Shown: positions 20,257 through 31,760 of the stretch, one piece after another
How the letters are laid out: the number at the start of each line of letters is the position of its first letter
Numbering within the stretch: the first letter of the stretch is position 1
Assembly: GCA_023213395.1 (NCBI GenBank)
Contig: CM041465.1
Coordinates: 6,758,001 to 6,822,000 of the forward strand
Reading direction: 5' to 3'
Length of the DNA: 64,000 nucleotides
Origin: Cycas panzhihuaensis
Taxonomy: Eukaryota; Cycadophyta
Notes under the pieces: generated by a model
The model's database searches: none
What the model was told of the DNA's origin: nothing
What the model saw: the letters and a program-made list of their open reading frames with translations, nothing else
Program-made: the position numbers and the translations under genes

Positions 20257-21069
20257 TGTTGACTTAGGTTTCCCACTACACTTGTGGGAAGGGTACACTT
20301 GTCAAGGTTACACGGGTTATAGTCTAGTTTAAGACATAATCAACATCATTATCCACATATATTCCACAGATTTATTAATGTTTCCACATGATTATATCAC
20401 AACGACACACAGCAGTATAGAAATCAGCACATATTCCACATTCAATCCTTGCAACACAGAGAATACACAATTTCCACGTAACTTCTTATTTCATTAAGCA
20501 ATAGTTCTTTTACACAAGGTGCTGGAATGTATTCCAGCCTTATACACTAACTCTGTCACATGTGTACCCAGGAGGTACCCATTAGAATACACGGCCTTTG
20601 TCATCGTCTTGGTCTCCGTACCAATGCGTACTGATATACTTGGCTCTCACCCTAACCGAATGGTCCTTAGGAAGCCTCATAAATATGCTCCTTGGTGTCC
20701 TTTGGCTGAAGGGTTATGACTGTCTATCATAACCGTACCTTTTCAGTCAAGCGTACCTCTTCCTAACCATTGGTTAGTTTCCCTAATTATTTGTCTTAAC
20801 TCATCATGCGTCAAATGCATTACATCGGCGTCACCCTGGCTCCCTTCATCCCGTCTTCTCATACGCGTTCCTGTTTGCTTGCGTTACGCACGGAGGTGCG
20901 TATCGTGTCGCGTACCTTTACCGTGCGCTTTTTGTCCTCGTACCGAATGTTGGATTCTTCGCTTTTTGTTGCATACGTACCTCAAATGCAGTGCATACTG
21001 CACAGTCCAAGGATACTCGGCTTCTCTCTGGTCTACCCATAGCCCAGCGTGTCACATTATGCTCCAACA
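20257..21069 (-). repeat. LTR D, 5' LTR of E1 (813 bp)
   Basis: It starts TGTTGACTTAGG and ends GCTCCAACA on the plus strand. It is the most diverged of the four family LTRs, as expected for the host copy. Its flank at 21070 begins GACTG, which would be the target duplication; the partner lies left of the window. E1 has inserted 33 bp from the primer site of a copia element. Confidence 0.88.
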
Positions 21070-21350
21070 GACTGCTCCTCTTCACTACAATAGGATAGAC
21101 TGCTCTGATACCATGTAAGACAATCTGATATGTATCAGTTAACTAAACAAGAGAGCTTGCCTTTTCATTAGAGAACATGTCTATAAATACATGAGGTGTT
21201 TGCATGCTCAATTGTAGCCGACTCTTCTTTGAGTGTGACATATGTTCACATCTCATGAAGCGATTACTAAAGTAGTTTTTTCACCTTCTTCCTTTTTGTC
21301 TAGGACTTATACATTATATTCCAAACCAAGTAATCAATTCACAAATAGTT
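21070..21350 (-). mobile_element. Copia 5' LTR and primer-site remnant
   Basis: GCTCTGATACCA at 21102-21113 is the exact reverse complement of the initiator-Met primer site TGGTATCAGAGC, followed on the plus strand by TGTAAGACA. So a minus-strand copia LTR begins (in plus terms) at 21114. A TATA-like CTATAAATAC at about 21180 could serve it. Its right edge is unclear, and its coding part would lie left of E1. The plus-strand gag at 21351 has the opposite direction and belongs to another element. Confidence 0.6.
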
Positions 21351-22081
21351 ATGGCCTCCTCTGTTGGATCACTGCCTGAAAATAATAAATTAATTGAAAT
21401 GAATTTCAATATCTGGAAGATAAAAATAGGTGGTCTCTTGAGGGAAAAACATGCCTGGAAGATTACCACTGGGGAAGAAAAACAACCATCTGATGTTGTA
21501 GATGTAATAAACTGGGAAGAAAGGAACAAAACTACTATCTCTGTGCTCAAGCTCTCAATTTCTGATTCTTTGTTGGTATATGTGGATGGCTTAGAACATG
21601 CAAGTGAAATCTGAAAAATAATGCCCTCCATGTTCAGTAGGAGAATGAAGCAAGAATTGTGACCCTAAGAGAAGAACTTTACAAACTCAAAATGAGGGAA
21701 AGTCAAACCATGTCTAAATTCATAACAAGGCTAACCAATATTAAAACCGCTCTTCTCACTGCTGGAGACAAGTTGACTGACACGGAATTAATACATCTTA
21801 TACTTAACAAACTTCCAAAATCCGTTGATAATATGGTAAACATGCTGACAGGACGAGGGCAAACTGCCACAATGACTTTTGATGTTCTCATAGGTTATAT
21901 GTTAAGTCAGGAACAAAGAAATCAAAGATCTGAAGAAGATTCAAAAGTTGAAGAAGCCTTTATCACCAAACTTCACTTGGGAAGCAGAGGACGAAGTCAA
22001 TTTAATCCCAGGTTACGAGGAAGAGAACTAACTACCTATAGGGGACGTTGGTTTCACCTAATTGGACCTCGTATTACATAA
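21351..22081 (+). pseudogene. Ty1/copia gag fragment
   Basis: The frame starts MASSVGSLPENNKLIEMNFN and continues with WKIKIGGLLREKHAWKI and VLKLSISDSLLVYVDGLEHA, then a TGA at 21612. After a frame change, 21659-22081 gives LREELYKLKMRESQTMSKFI, ELIHLILNKLPKSVDNMVNM and MLSQEQRNQRSEEDSKVEEA. This is the UBN2-type copia Gag. It is clearly related to the gag of W (59764-60390). Sequence matching to the Arg/Gly-rich region ends near 22060; protease, integrase and RT are absent. Confidence 0.85.
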
Positions 22082-22106
22082 GTCTCATTGGACGGTAATG
22101 AGGCTT

Positions 22107-22474
22107 AAAGTGGGGTGTTGACCCTCAACCAGGAATTACAACATTAAGTCATAAGTTACAATTGCACTTTATCTAAGTAAAGTGACTAGTTTAACAAAAG
22201 AGTACATGAAAGAGTCATTATAATTTAACAGGTGAGTCATCATAGCCTCACAAGGAGGACTAGTTGATCTAGTTTTCCTTAAAATATCCATTGCTCTTGT
22301 ATAAATATGTCACCTTAGTATCATCCAATCATATTTTACCATTATATCAACCAATCAAATCATGTGTGATACATCAACTAATAAACTTGTGTAAGAACCT
22401 TTTACATCAACCAATGACTACTTGACAACTAATTAAACATTACATCGACTTTTATGAAATTCAATATTCCAACA
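22107..22474 (+). repeat. LTR-like sequence with polypurine tract
   Basis: TAAAGTGGGG directly precedes TGTTGACC at 22116, as at a 3' LTR. A TATA-like TATAAATATG lies at about 22301. The stretch could end at TTCCAACA (22474), giving TGTTG/CAACA ends and 359 bp. No second copy or target duplication is visible, so this may be the 3' end of the element whose gag precedes it, with the middle deleted. Confidence 0.4.
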
Positions 22475-23880
22475 AAACCATGTATGCAAAGAATTTTCTA
22501 GCAAACTGGCAAGTATAGCGATTAATTACCCATGTATTTTGGCAGATGGTTGTTTCTTTATATGAACAACAACAAATCAAGCTTAAGAGTTAGAAAATGG
22601 CTATAAGGATAGTTGGACCCAAATTGGGAAGGTTAAAGAAAAAAATTAAACAAAAAAATAAGGAAACACAAATGGAAGCATGCTTGAAGTAGTTTGGTTG
22701 GCGAAATTGAAAAAAACCTGCTACAAACCAAAATGAACTAAATATTATAGGAGAATGTTAAAGATAATGTTTAATACATTTAAAATGTGGATTATGCAAG
22801 GGGTCATTGTAACCACTTAGTAATGTGAATTAATCACTTGGTGATATATCCTTCAGTTGTTGTGCACTCTAAATTGTTGTACATAAAATCTCAAAGGTGC
22901 ACATAAGTGATTCTTATAGACAAATATATAAATAAATATTCATAATATTCTAAATATGTAAGCATTCTTAATATATATGATTAAAGCTCACAAATCTTCA
23001 TGTACTTATCACAACTTCTCGTCAGTCCTCTATGAAGTAAACATCTATATATGTGTACATTCTTATATTGAGTAGTAATAGCGAAACATATAGAAGTATT
23101 TTGTATTGCATTCATCTCTTGTGTGTTTGATATTCTCTAACATTATATGAAACCCAATTTTCTAACAAAAAGGGCATAGGAAATGAAGTGACAAGTCACC
23201 TAGTGAGGTGATGAGTCAAAAGCCATCTTCTAAGGTTCTTATAAATACCCCTTCCATAAGTGATAATTTTATCCACTAGACATTGCCTTTGTATGCACCC
23301 AAGTCCCCCTTAGAGTTCCAATAATAATACATGGTAAGTCTTAGGATTACAACGACAATACATGACATATTTTTGATGTGCTACAGTCTGTACTCATATA
23401 CCATTCTATGTCCACCTATCAGAACAACCCCCTTTCACTCATATGCTAAAATAACCTTCCACTAGTGTGCCAAGTCAATCTTCTATTGGTGTGCCTAGCT
23501 AACCTATTACTGGTATGCCCTTTGTATCAAGGTGAACTACCCATAGGAATGCCCTACAAAATGTTCCATGTATTTGTTGTTGTTATACGTGAGGTACCAA
23601 AACTTGAGCATAAAGTCTTTAATGTCTACACAAGTGTTCATATAGATTAAATCCAATAGCATGTTAAACTCCCTCCAAAAATGCTACATTATCATTTTAT
23701 ACTCAAATTAGGTTCTTAGACTTGCTTTGGACTCCTTAAGTGTTCTTTTGAAATCTATTTCCTTGTTTTCACCCTAACCCTAAGCAACCTCTTATTGTTA
23801 AATCATTCATTTATGATGCAACCTCAGATGCAAATCATTCCTTACTTATCATCCTTTCCATTCACAATTGGCTTAATTCA
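22475..23880. other. AT-rich spacer, nothing recognised
   Basis: There is no plausible reading frame beyond about 60 codons, no RNA gene and no clear repeat ends. A TATA-like TTATAAATACCCC near 23241 and scattered direct-repeat phrases suggest old LTR remains, but edges cannot be set. Confidence 0.5.
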
Positions 23881-24217
23881 TGTTAGAGTGGCAATTAAGG
23901 TTAAGTGCCTATGGTTAATGCTAAGTGGTGATTAATTAATGCTAAGCCAAAAGAAACAAATACCAATAATTGCCACCACTAGGTTACTGTGTTGTTTGGG
24001 GTATTATATAAATCCTTAGTCGACATTTGTAATATGTATCAATCAAGATTGGAAGAAATATAGGCAACCATTATTCCTGTGTAGGCTTTTTCTAGAAAGG
24101 GTGTTCTCAAGTAAACCTATGTATTGTGTATCGTGCTCTTTCATGTGTGCTTGCATATATATAATCAAGACCCTGGTTGTTCAGAAATGTATGATTTATA
24201 TTTCATATTTTTTCACA
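23881..24217 (+). repeat. Copia-type LTR (X family), 5' copy
   Basis: It begins TGTTAGAGTGG and ends TTTTTTCACA, followed directly by TGGTATCAAAG (24218), a near match to the initiator-Met primer site. TATATAAATCC at about 24005 is a TATA candidate. The end region (ATCAAGACCCTGG..TTTCATATTTTTTCACA) resembles the 3' ends of LTRs E and F of element X. The leader after the primer site also aligns with that of X (AAATCGAAGATT..GAGAGCCCTA). Confidence 0.65.
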
Positions 24218-24529
24218 TGGTATCAAAGATGAACAGATATACATCACTAAGGCTACAATTAAATGGAGGTGATAAAATCGAAGATTGGATGGTAATGTTG
24301 GTGAGAGCCCTATTTTTGGCAATTATAATCTTCTCCAACAATTAAAAGAGTAACACAGATGTGCAATGGTTACATTTTACCTCTGCTTATGATCTTAAAT
24401 CAGCATTGGCACTATTCAGATCATGTGTGAGCCCGTGTTAAAGCTTTTCGGGGCTGGTTGGGCATTTCATACACTCCATTTCTATGTTGAACTGCATTTG
24501 AAGGTGATCTGAGAGTAGTGAGTTGTGTT

Positions 24530-24820
24530 GGGCTCATTTTGAATGTGTTGAACTCCACTTAAAGACACAAATACCAAGAGTTGCAACCATTGAGTTAACG
24601 CACCATATGGGTTACTATATAAACCCCTAGGTGGCATTTGTAATATATATCAATCAAGATTGGAAAAAATGCAGTCAACCATTATTCCTGTGTGAATTTT
24701 TTTCTGTGTGGTTTAAACCTGTGTATTGTGTGTACTATGTTCTTTCATGTATGCTTGCATACATATGATCAAGATCCCAGTTGTTCTGAAATGCATGATT
24801 TATGTGTCATGTTTCTTCAC
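24530..24820 (+). repeat. Copia-type LTR (X family), 3' copy
   Basis: From about 24565 to 24820 it repeats the 24005-24215 stretch (ACAAATACCAAGAGTTGC, ATCAATCAAGATTGGAA, AACCATTATTCCTGTGTG) with roughly 15-20% changes by eye. It ends TTTCTTCAC. Only about 310 bp separate it from the 5' copy, so the pair is a very short element or a deletion derivative. No coding sequence and no target duplication are seen. Confidence 0.55.
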
Positions 24821-26100
24821 CGTTCAATATATTGTAGACCTAGCATATGCTTGTTTGGATAGGCTGCATCCAGAACAATTGTTACCATGTATTGTTATTA
24901 TATTCAGGTTTCTGTATTTATGGAGATCCACTGCCATCCCTCTTGCAGAGACTGTCTTATCAGTTTGTGTCTCGTTCCAATCTTGCATGAGCAAGTGGGA
25001 TTCCAAGATAGGGTTAGTCACTTGCATGGGGTAGCTTCTCTACATATTTAGAGCTCAGTGCAGATTGAGTTAACTTCTTTAGTATTTGTCACTGTGCACA
25101 CTTCCAGATGTTCCTTCTATCATTATCCAGGAGTAATTGATATTACTGGAGCACTTCACAGTAACCATCACATTAGAGAATCTATGTGAGATATGACTGA
25201 TATCCTGGGCGCATTACTTGACAGTTGTATGAGACATTGCCTATGCTTCCCTAAATTAAACATGTGCAGAACACTTTCAGTTATCACCATAAATTCTGGC
25301 AGTTGTGAGTCCTCTCAGACCTAGGGTTACTAGGATTCCTATTATTTGGAACTGGGGCTATTTGGGCCGGCTTCCATGAATACTAAATCCTCAAACCCTT
25401 CTTCAAAAGAAGCTCTTCCTTTGGAAAGTCGGACTGGCTGCCTTTTCCTCCTCCTTTTTTTCCTGTTCCCGTCTCTCTCTTTCTCTCTTTGTGGAAAGCG
25501 GATTTAAATCTGAATGATATTTCACGCTTAAAAATCAGAGGATCATCCATATTTATCAAATGAGGCAAGTGCTAAATCTTTGATCTTATATCATCCTATC
25601 TCTGTGTAATTGGAAATGGGATGTACCATATATTGTAAAGGCAAATAAGTGATGTTTCCAAACTCTAAATTATTCAGCATTATTCTGTAGTTATGGATTC
25701 CCACGGCCGGTTATGTTACAGTAATTTCATAAAAGTACACAGAATGATTCATATGTTGCACTGCCACTGAAAATTAGGTCAATATAACTATCTGTGGCAA
25801 GAAAGAGACGAGAATGTGAATTCCTAAATCTCATTTAAGGGGGCTGAGCACCCTTAAATTGTATTCAATCCAGCACGGGAATCTTCTGATCTGTCTGATT
25901 TTTATTTTTTTTTTCTTATTGCAATGATACGGTACAGGAGTTTGATTTTTCGATTTGCTTTAAAATACCATTTTCTTATGATCGTATTTGAGGGAGAACT
26001 AAAACATTACAGGATAACATGTATTTACGCCACTTGATTGCAAAGAAATGCTATAAAAAACAACAAGGTGAGATCTAGTAAATGCGATGGGAAAAGCTTG
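24821..26100. other. Non-TE-looking spacer
   Basis: The composition is less AT-rich than the flanks and there are no LTR or pol traces. One minus-strand frame at 25383-25568 (61 residues, KERKRETGTGKKGGGKGSQS, ending KEELLLKKGLRI) has no family I recognise; it overlaps a CT-rich run and may be chance. It may be ancestral host DNA between insertions. Confidence 0.4.
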
Positions 26101-26220
26101 TTACTGACCAAGTGCTCCAGATGTCTTAAGGCTCCGGAAATTAATTAGGCGGAGTGTCGGCCTGGCCTTCATTGTCAACAATGGAAATCTGTTCACATTG
26201 CTAAGAGCAGAAATTGCTGC
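26101..26220 (-). other. Possible terminal exon of an unknown host gene
   Basis: On the minus strand an acceptor-like pyrimidine stretch ends in CACAG at 26221. It is followed by an exactly in-frame 39 codons (AAISALSNVNRFPLLTMKAR, then LRLINFRSLKTSGALGQ) and a TAA at 26101. I do not recognise the protein. On the plus strand the same region ends in AAAG|GTAAGC (about 26285), a donor-like site after an open stretch, so direction is not settled. The surrounding 25.3-26.6 kb has no TE hallmarks. Confidence 0.25.
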
Positions 26221-26300
26221 CTGTGCATGTCAGTTCCACTGAGAAGCAAAGGTGACAAGAATCTACCCATATCTCCTCTGGTAAAGGTAAGCGTGAACTA

Positions 26301-26420
26301 CTAGACTTCTCCCCGGGGTTTGAAGGCGTTCAAGCATCGTATAATTAGTGGTACATGTGCGAAGTCTCTGAACCACTCCCTCTCTCTCTCGGCTTCCTTA
26401 AGACGTAAGAGATACTTCAT
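26301..26420 (-). other. Small open frame of unknown nature
   Basis: 39 codons on the minus strand, starting MKYLLRLKEAEREREWFRDF and ending KPRGEV with TAG. It lies upstream of the exon candidate at 26101-26220 in the same direction. The GA-rich strand explains the Glu/Arg run, so coding is doubtful. Confidence 0.2.
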
Positions 26421-27221
26421 ATTCCCATGTGACCCCACGGAGGTATCGCAATCCTCGCCTTAACCCACCCTTTCTCCCGCCAGCGCCCCATCTTTTGTCA
26501 GCCTACTTCATCTCGTTCCTTCGCGGCTCCGATTAATTTGAAGGTATTTCTAGTTAAGGAAGACACAGTCTCTACCTTTGACTTGTGCTGATTGTACCTT
26601 TACAGCATATAGTTGTCGATGGAGCGTCCCAAACTTGTGTATTTTAGCAATTTATGTACCCTTTTAAAGGATTTTCCGTGCATTTCAATATAGGCTCCCT
26701 CATCTAAGGGTAAGATTCACGTACATAACTAATATTATTGTTGTAGCAATAACTTAGATCTAATTAATTAATTTATCATGTATATTTACTATAAAGTTCA
26801 TATTTTTATATTTTAATTAATAAAAGGCATGTTACCAATGTTATAGAACATAAATTAGCATCTACAAGAATTAAAAAGAATCATTTAAAAGCTTTAGTGG
26901 TTATGGTTGATAATCATGCAATATGCATATAAGTGAACCATAATCTAAGGCAATTCCAAAGTTGGTTGAAGGTTTTTATGAAAATTTTAATCAATAACTT
27001 TTTATTATTATAAATATATTATATATGTTAAAAAGCATTACCATAGATGCAAGATATTTTGAGAGCTTAAGAAGGGTACTTTGGAAGCAAGAGGAGTAAT
27101 CTTTAATTTTTATTATTAAACTTTAAATAAAGAAGATATTTTATGTTTGTTAAACTTACAATATAAAAAATATTAGTGTTGTATAAATATTAAGGATTGA
27201 GATTATCATAATAATATTATA
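26421..27221. other. Spacer, nothing recognised
   Basis: A GC-richer part up to about 26600 is followed by very AT-rich sequence with short runs of A and T. No reading frame, RNA gene or repeat with clear ends is visible. Confidence 0.5.
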
Positions 27222-27618
27222 TGTTAGCAAATTTAGTTAAGATTAATTTCATGTTAGTTTAATGACTCATGTAGTTTAGCTAAGAGATGTGAAGAGACAT
27301 GACAAAAAGTCATAAAACATGATAAAATGTGACAACCATTAGTTGAATATACTACTTGGGATACTATAAATATAAATGTTATATTTGTTATCAATTATTT
27401 AATTAATATACAAATCACTATATAAATGTATCAAGATGGACCACACCCTCACACAGTTGCCCACCAAAGTTGAATAATCCTAACAAGTCAGTCACGAGAC
27501 TAAATATTGCTTTTAATATAAAAAAATATATCATATATTTGACCTTAGATTTTCTCCCATAAGGGTTTCTCATATAAATACCTGTGTGTTATTCTTTGAT
27601 TATTTGTTGTGCATGATC
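27222..27618 (+). repeat. LTR E of X, left part
   Basis: It begins TGTTAGCAAA and shares with LTR F the phrases TTAGCTAAGAG, CGAGACTAA and ATATATCAT, and a TATA at about 27366 (CTATAAATAT). It is cut after TGATC (27614-27618), the target duplication of Y. Confidence 0.85.
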
Positions 27619-27730
27619 TGTTAAAATTATATAAATAAACCATCAACACTATGAAATCAAATAGGTGCAACAATAAAATAAATATGCACAAACATATAAC
27701 ACAATATACTTATGGGTAATTATTACCCTT
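27619..27730 (-). repeat. LTR I of Y, left part
   Basis: It begins TGTTAAAATTATATAAA and is cut by the LINE within ATTACCCTT (27722-27730). The matching stretch of LTR J is 36784-36893. Confidence 0.85.
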
Positions 27731-27870
27731 AGGCGATGAAATGGGCAAGAGGCGAACGACTAGAGCAAAGGCGACATATCAAGGAGACAAAGGAGATTGC
27801 TGGAACTTAGGGTTTCCAACAAGACTTTGAGGAGGAAGACGGCAGTGGGACAGTGATAGGCAAACCCTAG

Positions 27871-29117
27871 GTGGCACAAATACAATGGGGTCGCGTGCTC
27901 CATCTTAGTGGAAGACAGATGGATAACCGTACTAGGAGGTGCAAATATAGAGGACTCTCATCCCTGTGCCTTGATGATGGCCCTCTACTAACAGAGAGGG
28001 ACAGTTATGTTTCCAAAACATTAAGAGTGGTCGGGTTTGTGCAGAAACCCCAGGAGAATGATGTGGACATAATAGATGACTCTATTAAGGAGACTATGCT
28101 TAGAAAGGTTATGTCTGGAGTGCTTTTATATCGAGTGAGTCCTTTACAAGCTTTATTTGAATTAAAGTTTTGAGTAGCATAGTTTATTTTCAAATGGAGG
28201 AAATCTATCCAGGAAATCAAACTCATCCTTCTCCTCTGGGAAGGACCTATTATGATGCATTGAAAAAGGGAAGTGAAGACACTTATGAGATAAACCCAAT
28301 CATACAGGATAACCTTATTAAAATACTTGGTCTAAAAGAACTAGTTGATAGGACAGAGAAATATTGGGAGAATTGCTTGATAGGCAGGTTCTCAGGGTCT
28401 AGACCTAGACTAAACACTATCAGAAAATGGGTTGGGGTCAAATGGAGATTAAAGAACCCAGTTGAGATTATGGCCATGTCGAAAGGCTACATCTTATTCA
28501 AGTTTGCTAATCAAGAAGATATGATAGGGGTTATGCTTAAATCTCCTTGGATGCTTGGTCGGAAGGTGGTTATTTTGGAAAAATGGCATCCTAATTTTAA
28601 CCCTTCAATTCTGACAGTTAAGTAGGCCCCGATATGGGTCCCCATGCTAGAACTTCCTTTGCATTTTTAGAATTTAGATGTGATAAAATGGGTGGCGAGA
28701 GCTATAGGTCCATTGTTAGCTATTGATTCTGCCACAAAGAATATAACTCATTTAATAAATGCTAGATTTTCTGTCCTGGTGAGATTGGACAAAGGCCTAC
28801 CAAGTGAGGTGAGGATTGAATCTGAAGGGTGGAAATTTAATTAGAAGCCAGCATATGAGTTAGAAAACCTCAGATGTTCTAAATGTAGAGGTTTGGAGCA
28901 CCTCCCACTGAATTATCTGGGAGACCTAAAGAAATCAGAGGACGAGAAGAACGAGGACATAGGCATACCTGAAAGCCTAGAAAATGAGATAGAGGAATTA
29001 AAGATTCATAGGAGCACAGAGGAAGGTAATACCCAAGAAGAGACGAGTAAGGAGGGAGTATCTATTAACAGGGAGAAAGAAGACTCCCTCTCGAAGGAAG
29101 GCAAGGATAAGGACTAA
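27871..29117 (+). pseudogene. LINE ORF1 (RNA-binding protein)
   Basis: 28170-28625 carries a DUF4283-like domain (ILGLKELVDRTEKYWENCLI, MSKGYILFKFANQEDMIGVM, SPWMLGRKVVILEKWHPNFN), the usual start of plant L1 ORF1. Downstream frames give PIWVPMLELPLHF, VIKWVARAIGPLLAIDSATK and a degenerate knuckle (LRCSKCRGLEHLPLNY). 28893-29117 is a charged tail (EEGNTQEETSKEGVSINREK). Stops at 28624, about 28666 and about 28840 break it. ORF1 binds the LINE RNA. Confidence 0.85.
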
Positions 29118-29459
29118 CCAAAAGTTTAAGAGTGCAGACCCTTGGAGAAAAGGAGGGGAAATCAAGCTATTGAAGGCTAAGAGCTTCAGGAGAAAGATCC
29201 TCTAGAGAGAGAAAGGGCAAGAAGGATCGACTAATGTAGAGCGCATATGGGTAGCAAAGGGAAAAGGACTACAATATACCCTAATGGGCCTAAGGAAAGG
29301 CATGTACCTAGGGAGTGAGAAGTGGGTTGGTAGACCTCCCAAAAGAATTGTTCATGAATGGGAGACTATCTCCCAAATTGATCAGGAGTTTCAGAAAACT
29401 CTAAAGGAAGGGGTAAACGAAGGACCTTTTTTAAGGAAGGGCACTCGAAGGATATAAGG

Positions 29460-30238
29460 CTGATATCTTAGAATATCAAGGGCTTAAATATCCCCTCGAA
29501 GCAAAGAATTGTTAAAGACTTGAGAACCAAATTGGGAGGGGATATCCTGCTGCTTCAAGAGACTAAATTAGATAGAGACAAAGGAATAGAGGTGAAGAAC
29601 AAGATTTGGAGGAAAGGGGAGATGTTGGATAATGGGCTTTGGAGGCATGGCTATTCTCTGGAACCCAAAAGCTTGGGAAGGTTTTGGGGTCATACAAGAA
29701 GCTCACTTCATAAGGGCATGTCTTACATGTTTAAGAACGAAAGTGTAATAGCTTGTCACTAACATATACGCTCCAATAATGATGGAAGGTAGGAAGCTCC
29801 TATGGGAAAGGATTATGGATTGCCACAAAGGTTGGAAAGCCCCCTAGCTAGCTGTGGGTGACTTAAATACGGCCCTAACCCTAGAAGAAAAGTGGGGGGG
29901 GGCTAAAGGGCTAGTATAGAAGTATAACTAACTTAGGTGACTTTCTACAAAAGGGAGGCCCAATGGATATCCCTCTAAGAGGGGTAAAGTACGCCTGGTT
30001 GAATAGAAGAATCAGAGATAATAATATTCATATAAGGCTCGATAGAGTGATGACAATTTGTAGCTGGGCCTGCCTTTATAAAGACATCAAACTCGATGGC
30101 CTCCCAAAGGTGGCATCTGATCACTCACCACTGATGCTTGAGTTTAAACCCATGGAAAAACATCATAAGATGTCATTTAGGTTTGAACGAATGTGGATTA
30201 GATATCTAGATCTTAAAGATCGGATTAAAGAATGGTAG
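29460..30238 (+). pseudogene. LINE ORF2 endonuclease domain
   Basis: AP-endonuclease-like nuclease that nicks target DNA. The start is S-stop-NIKGLNIPSKQRIVKD with TAG where a Trp is normal. Then come the catalytic Glu in GGDILLLQETKLDRDKG, NIYAP and VGDLNTALTLEEK in another frame, WLNRRIRDNNIHIRLDRVM, and the terminal His in VASDHSPLMLEFKP. Several frameshifts lie near 29760-29960. Confidence 0.88.
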
Positions 30239-30489
30239 AGCACCCCATTTGAGGGGTATACGATGTTTAGATTCTCAAAAAAACTAAATTGGGTGAAAAC
30301 ATAATTAAAAGCATGGAACAAAGAGGTTTTTGGAAACATCTTTGAATAAAAAAACTGGATTCTTAAGGATTTAAAAGAAATTGAGAGAAGAATCCAAATG
30401 GAAGGCAAGTCCTTCTTACTCGATTAAAAGAAGCGAATAATTGTTAGGAACCTGGAAGATATCCTAGCAAAGGAAAAAATTCATTGAAA

Positions 30490-31760
30490 GTAGAAGTCAA
30501 GGGCTCTCTGGCTTATGGAGGGGGATAGAAATACAAAATTCTTCCATATGACAGTTTTGAAACATAGATCTTATAATAGGATTAATAAATTAAGAAACAA
30601 TAGTGGAGAAGAGTTAGAGTTGGAAGAGGGCCTAAAAGATACAGTTGTGGACTACTTTAAGAATCTTTTTGAGGAGCCAGGTATCCAAGACCCGGAGCTG
30701 AGGAGGGATCTGATGGGGTATATTCTTGAGTTGATCAAAGAGGATCAGAATAGATGGTTACAGGAACCTTTCTCAATGGAGGAAGTGGAGAAGGCACTCT
30801 TCTCCATGGAGAGGGATAAGGCCCCTGGTCCAAATGGATTTCCCACATGTTTCTTTCAAGAATTTTAGGATGTTATCAGGGAAGACCTAAAAGTGGCTTT
30901 GGATGAATTCTATAAGAAGAGAACAATTCTTAAGGAGTGGCAGGCTACTTTCCTGGTCCTAATCCCCAAGAAAGATGGAGCAAAAGATATGGAGGAGTAT
31001 ATACTAATAAGTCTATGTAATGTTAAATATAAAATTTTAGTGAAATTGTTAGCCAATAGTCTAAAGAAATGCTTGCCCCTCATTATTTCTCCAAACCAGG
31101 ATGGTTTTGTGTAAGGCAGATAAATTCTTGATGGTATCATTCTGGTCCATGAGACAATCCATTCGATAAATCAGAGAAGAGAAGCTAGTATGATAGTGAA
31201 AACTGACATGTCAAAGCCTTATGATAGAGTGGCTTAGGATTGAATGATGGACTATCTCAAAGCCTTTGGGTTTGATGAGGTTTGGAGGGGATGGATGGAA
31301 ATCTGTATATCCAAACCTCAATATTCAGTCTTGATAAATAGATCCTTGACACCCTTTTATCCTGGGTATAAAGGTTTAAGACAAGGAGATTTGCTTTCCC
31401 CCTACTTGTTTATCATTATGGTAGAGATCCTTGGAAGAGCGGTGGAAGAGGCCAGGAGAAAAGGCTGGGTTTTGGGATTGAAACCCACGTCTGGCATTAA
31501 TAATATTGTTCATCACCAATTTATTGATGATAGTAGTTTTCTAGAGAAGGTTGCGATGGGGGAAGTTAGGGCCTTTAAGGCTGGATTGCTTTCTTATGAG
31601 AGAGCTATAAATCAAAAGATAAATTTAGGAAAAAGTTCAATCTTTTTTATAAATACCCATGAGAGATTACAAAGGAGGATTAGTAAGATGTTGGGGATCC
31701 CTATTAAGTCCCTCCCATCTACATATCTTGGGATGCCCCTATTTGTTAGGAATATATAGG
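30490..31760 (+). pseudogene. LINE ORF2 reverse transcriptase
   Basis: Motifs in order: EGDRNTKFFHMTVLKHRSYN, KALFSMERDKAPGPNGFPTC, WQATFLVLIPKKDGAKDMEE, TDMSKPYDRVA (motif A), GYKGLRQGDLLSPYLFIIMV (motif B), HHQFIDDSSFLEK (motif C, with Ile where Ala is normal), and INLGKSSIFF, IKSLPSTYLGMPLF. The two catalytic Asp of motif C are present. Stops at 30867, 31112, about 31232 and 31757 break the frame. Confidence 0.92.

Larger units (their letters stand above)
2462..21069 (-). mobile_element. Ty3/gypsy element E1, outer copy, split by E2 and E3
   Basis: This is the oldest copy in Block I. From its 5' LTR (D, 20257-21069) it reads leftward through gag (18734-20130), zinc knuckles, and protease (to 17504). 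It is then interrupted by E2 (7004-17503) and resumes at 7003 with three tandem copies of the protease/Gag-like module and the start of reverse transcriptase (2462-2702). There E3 interrupts it again. Its remaining RT, RNase H, integrase and 3' LTR must lie left of the window. Many stops and frameshifts show that it is dead. Confidence 0.85.

Noticed and set aside
21114-21350. LTR at 21114 as the 5' LTR of the plus-strand gag at 21351
   Set aside because: The primer-site motif is on the minus strand and on the far side, so the directions disagree.
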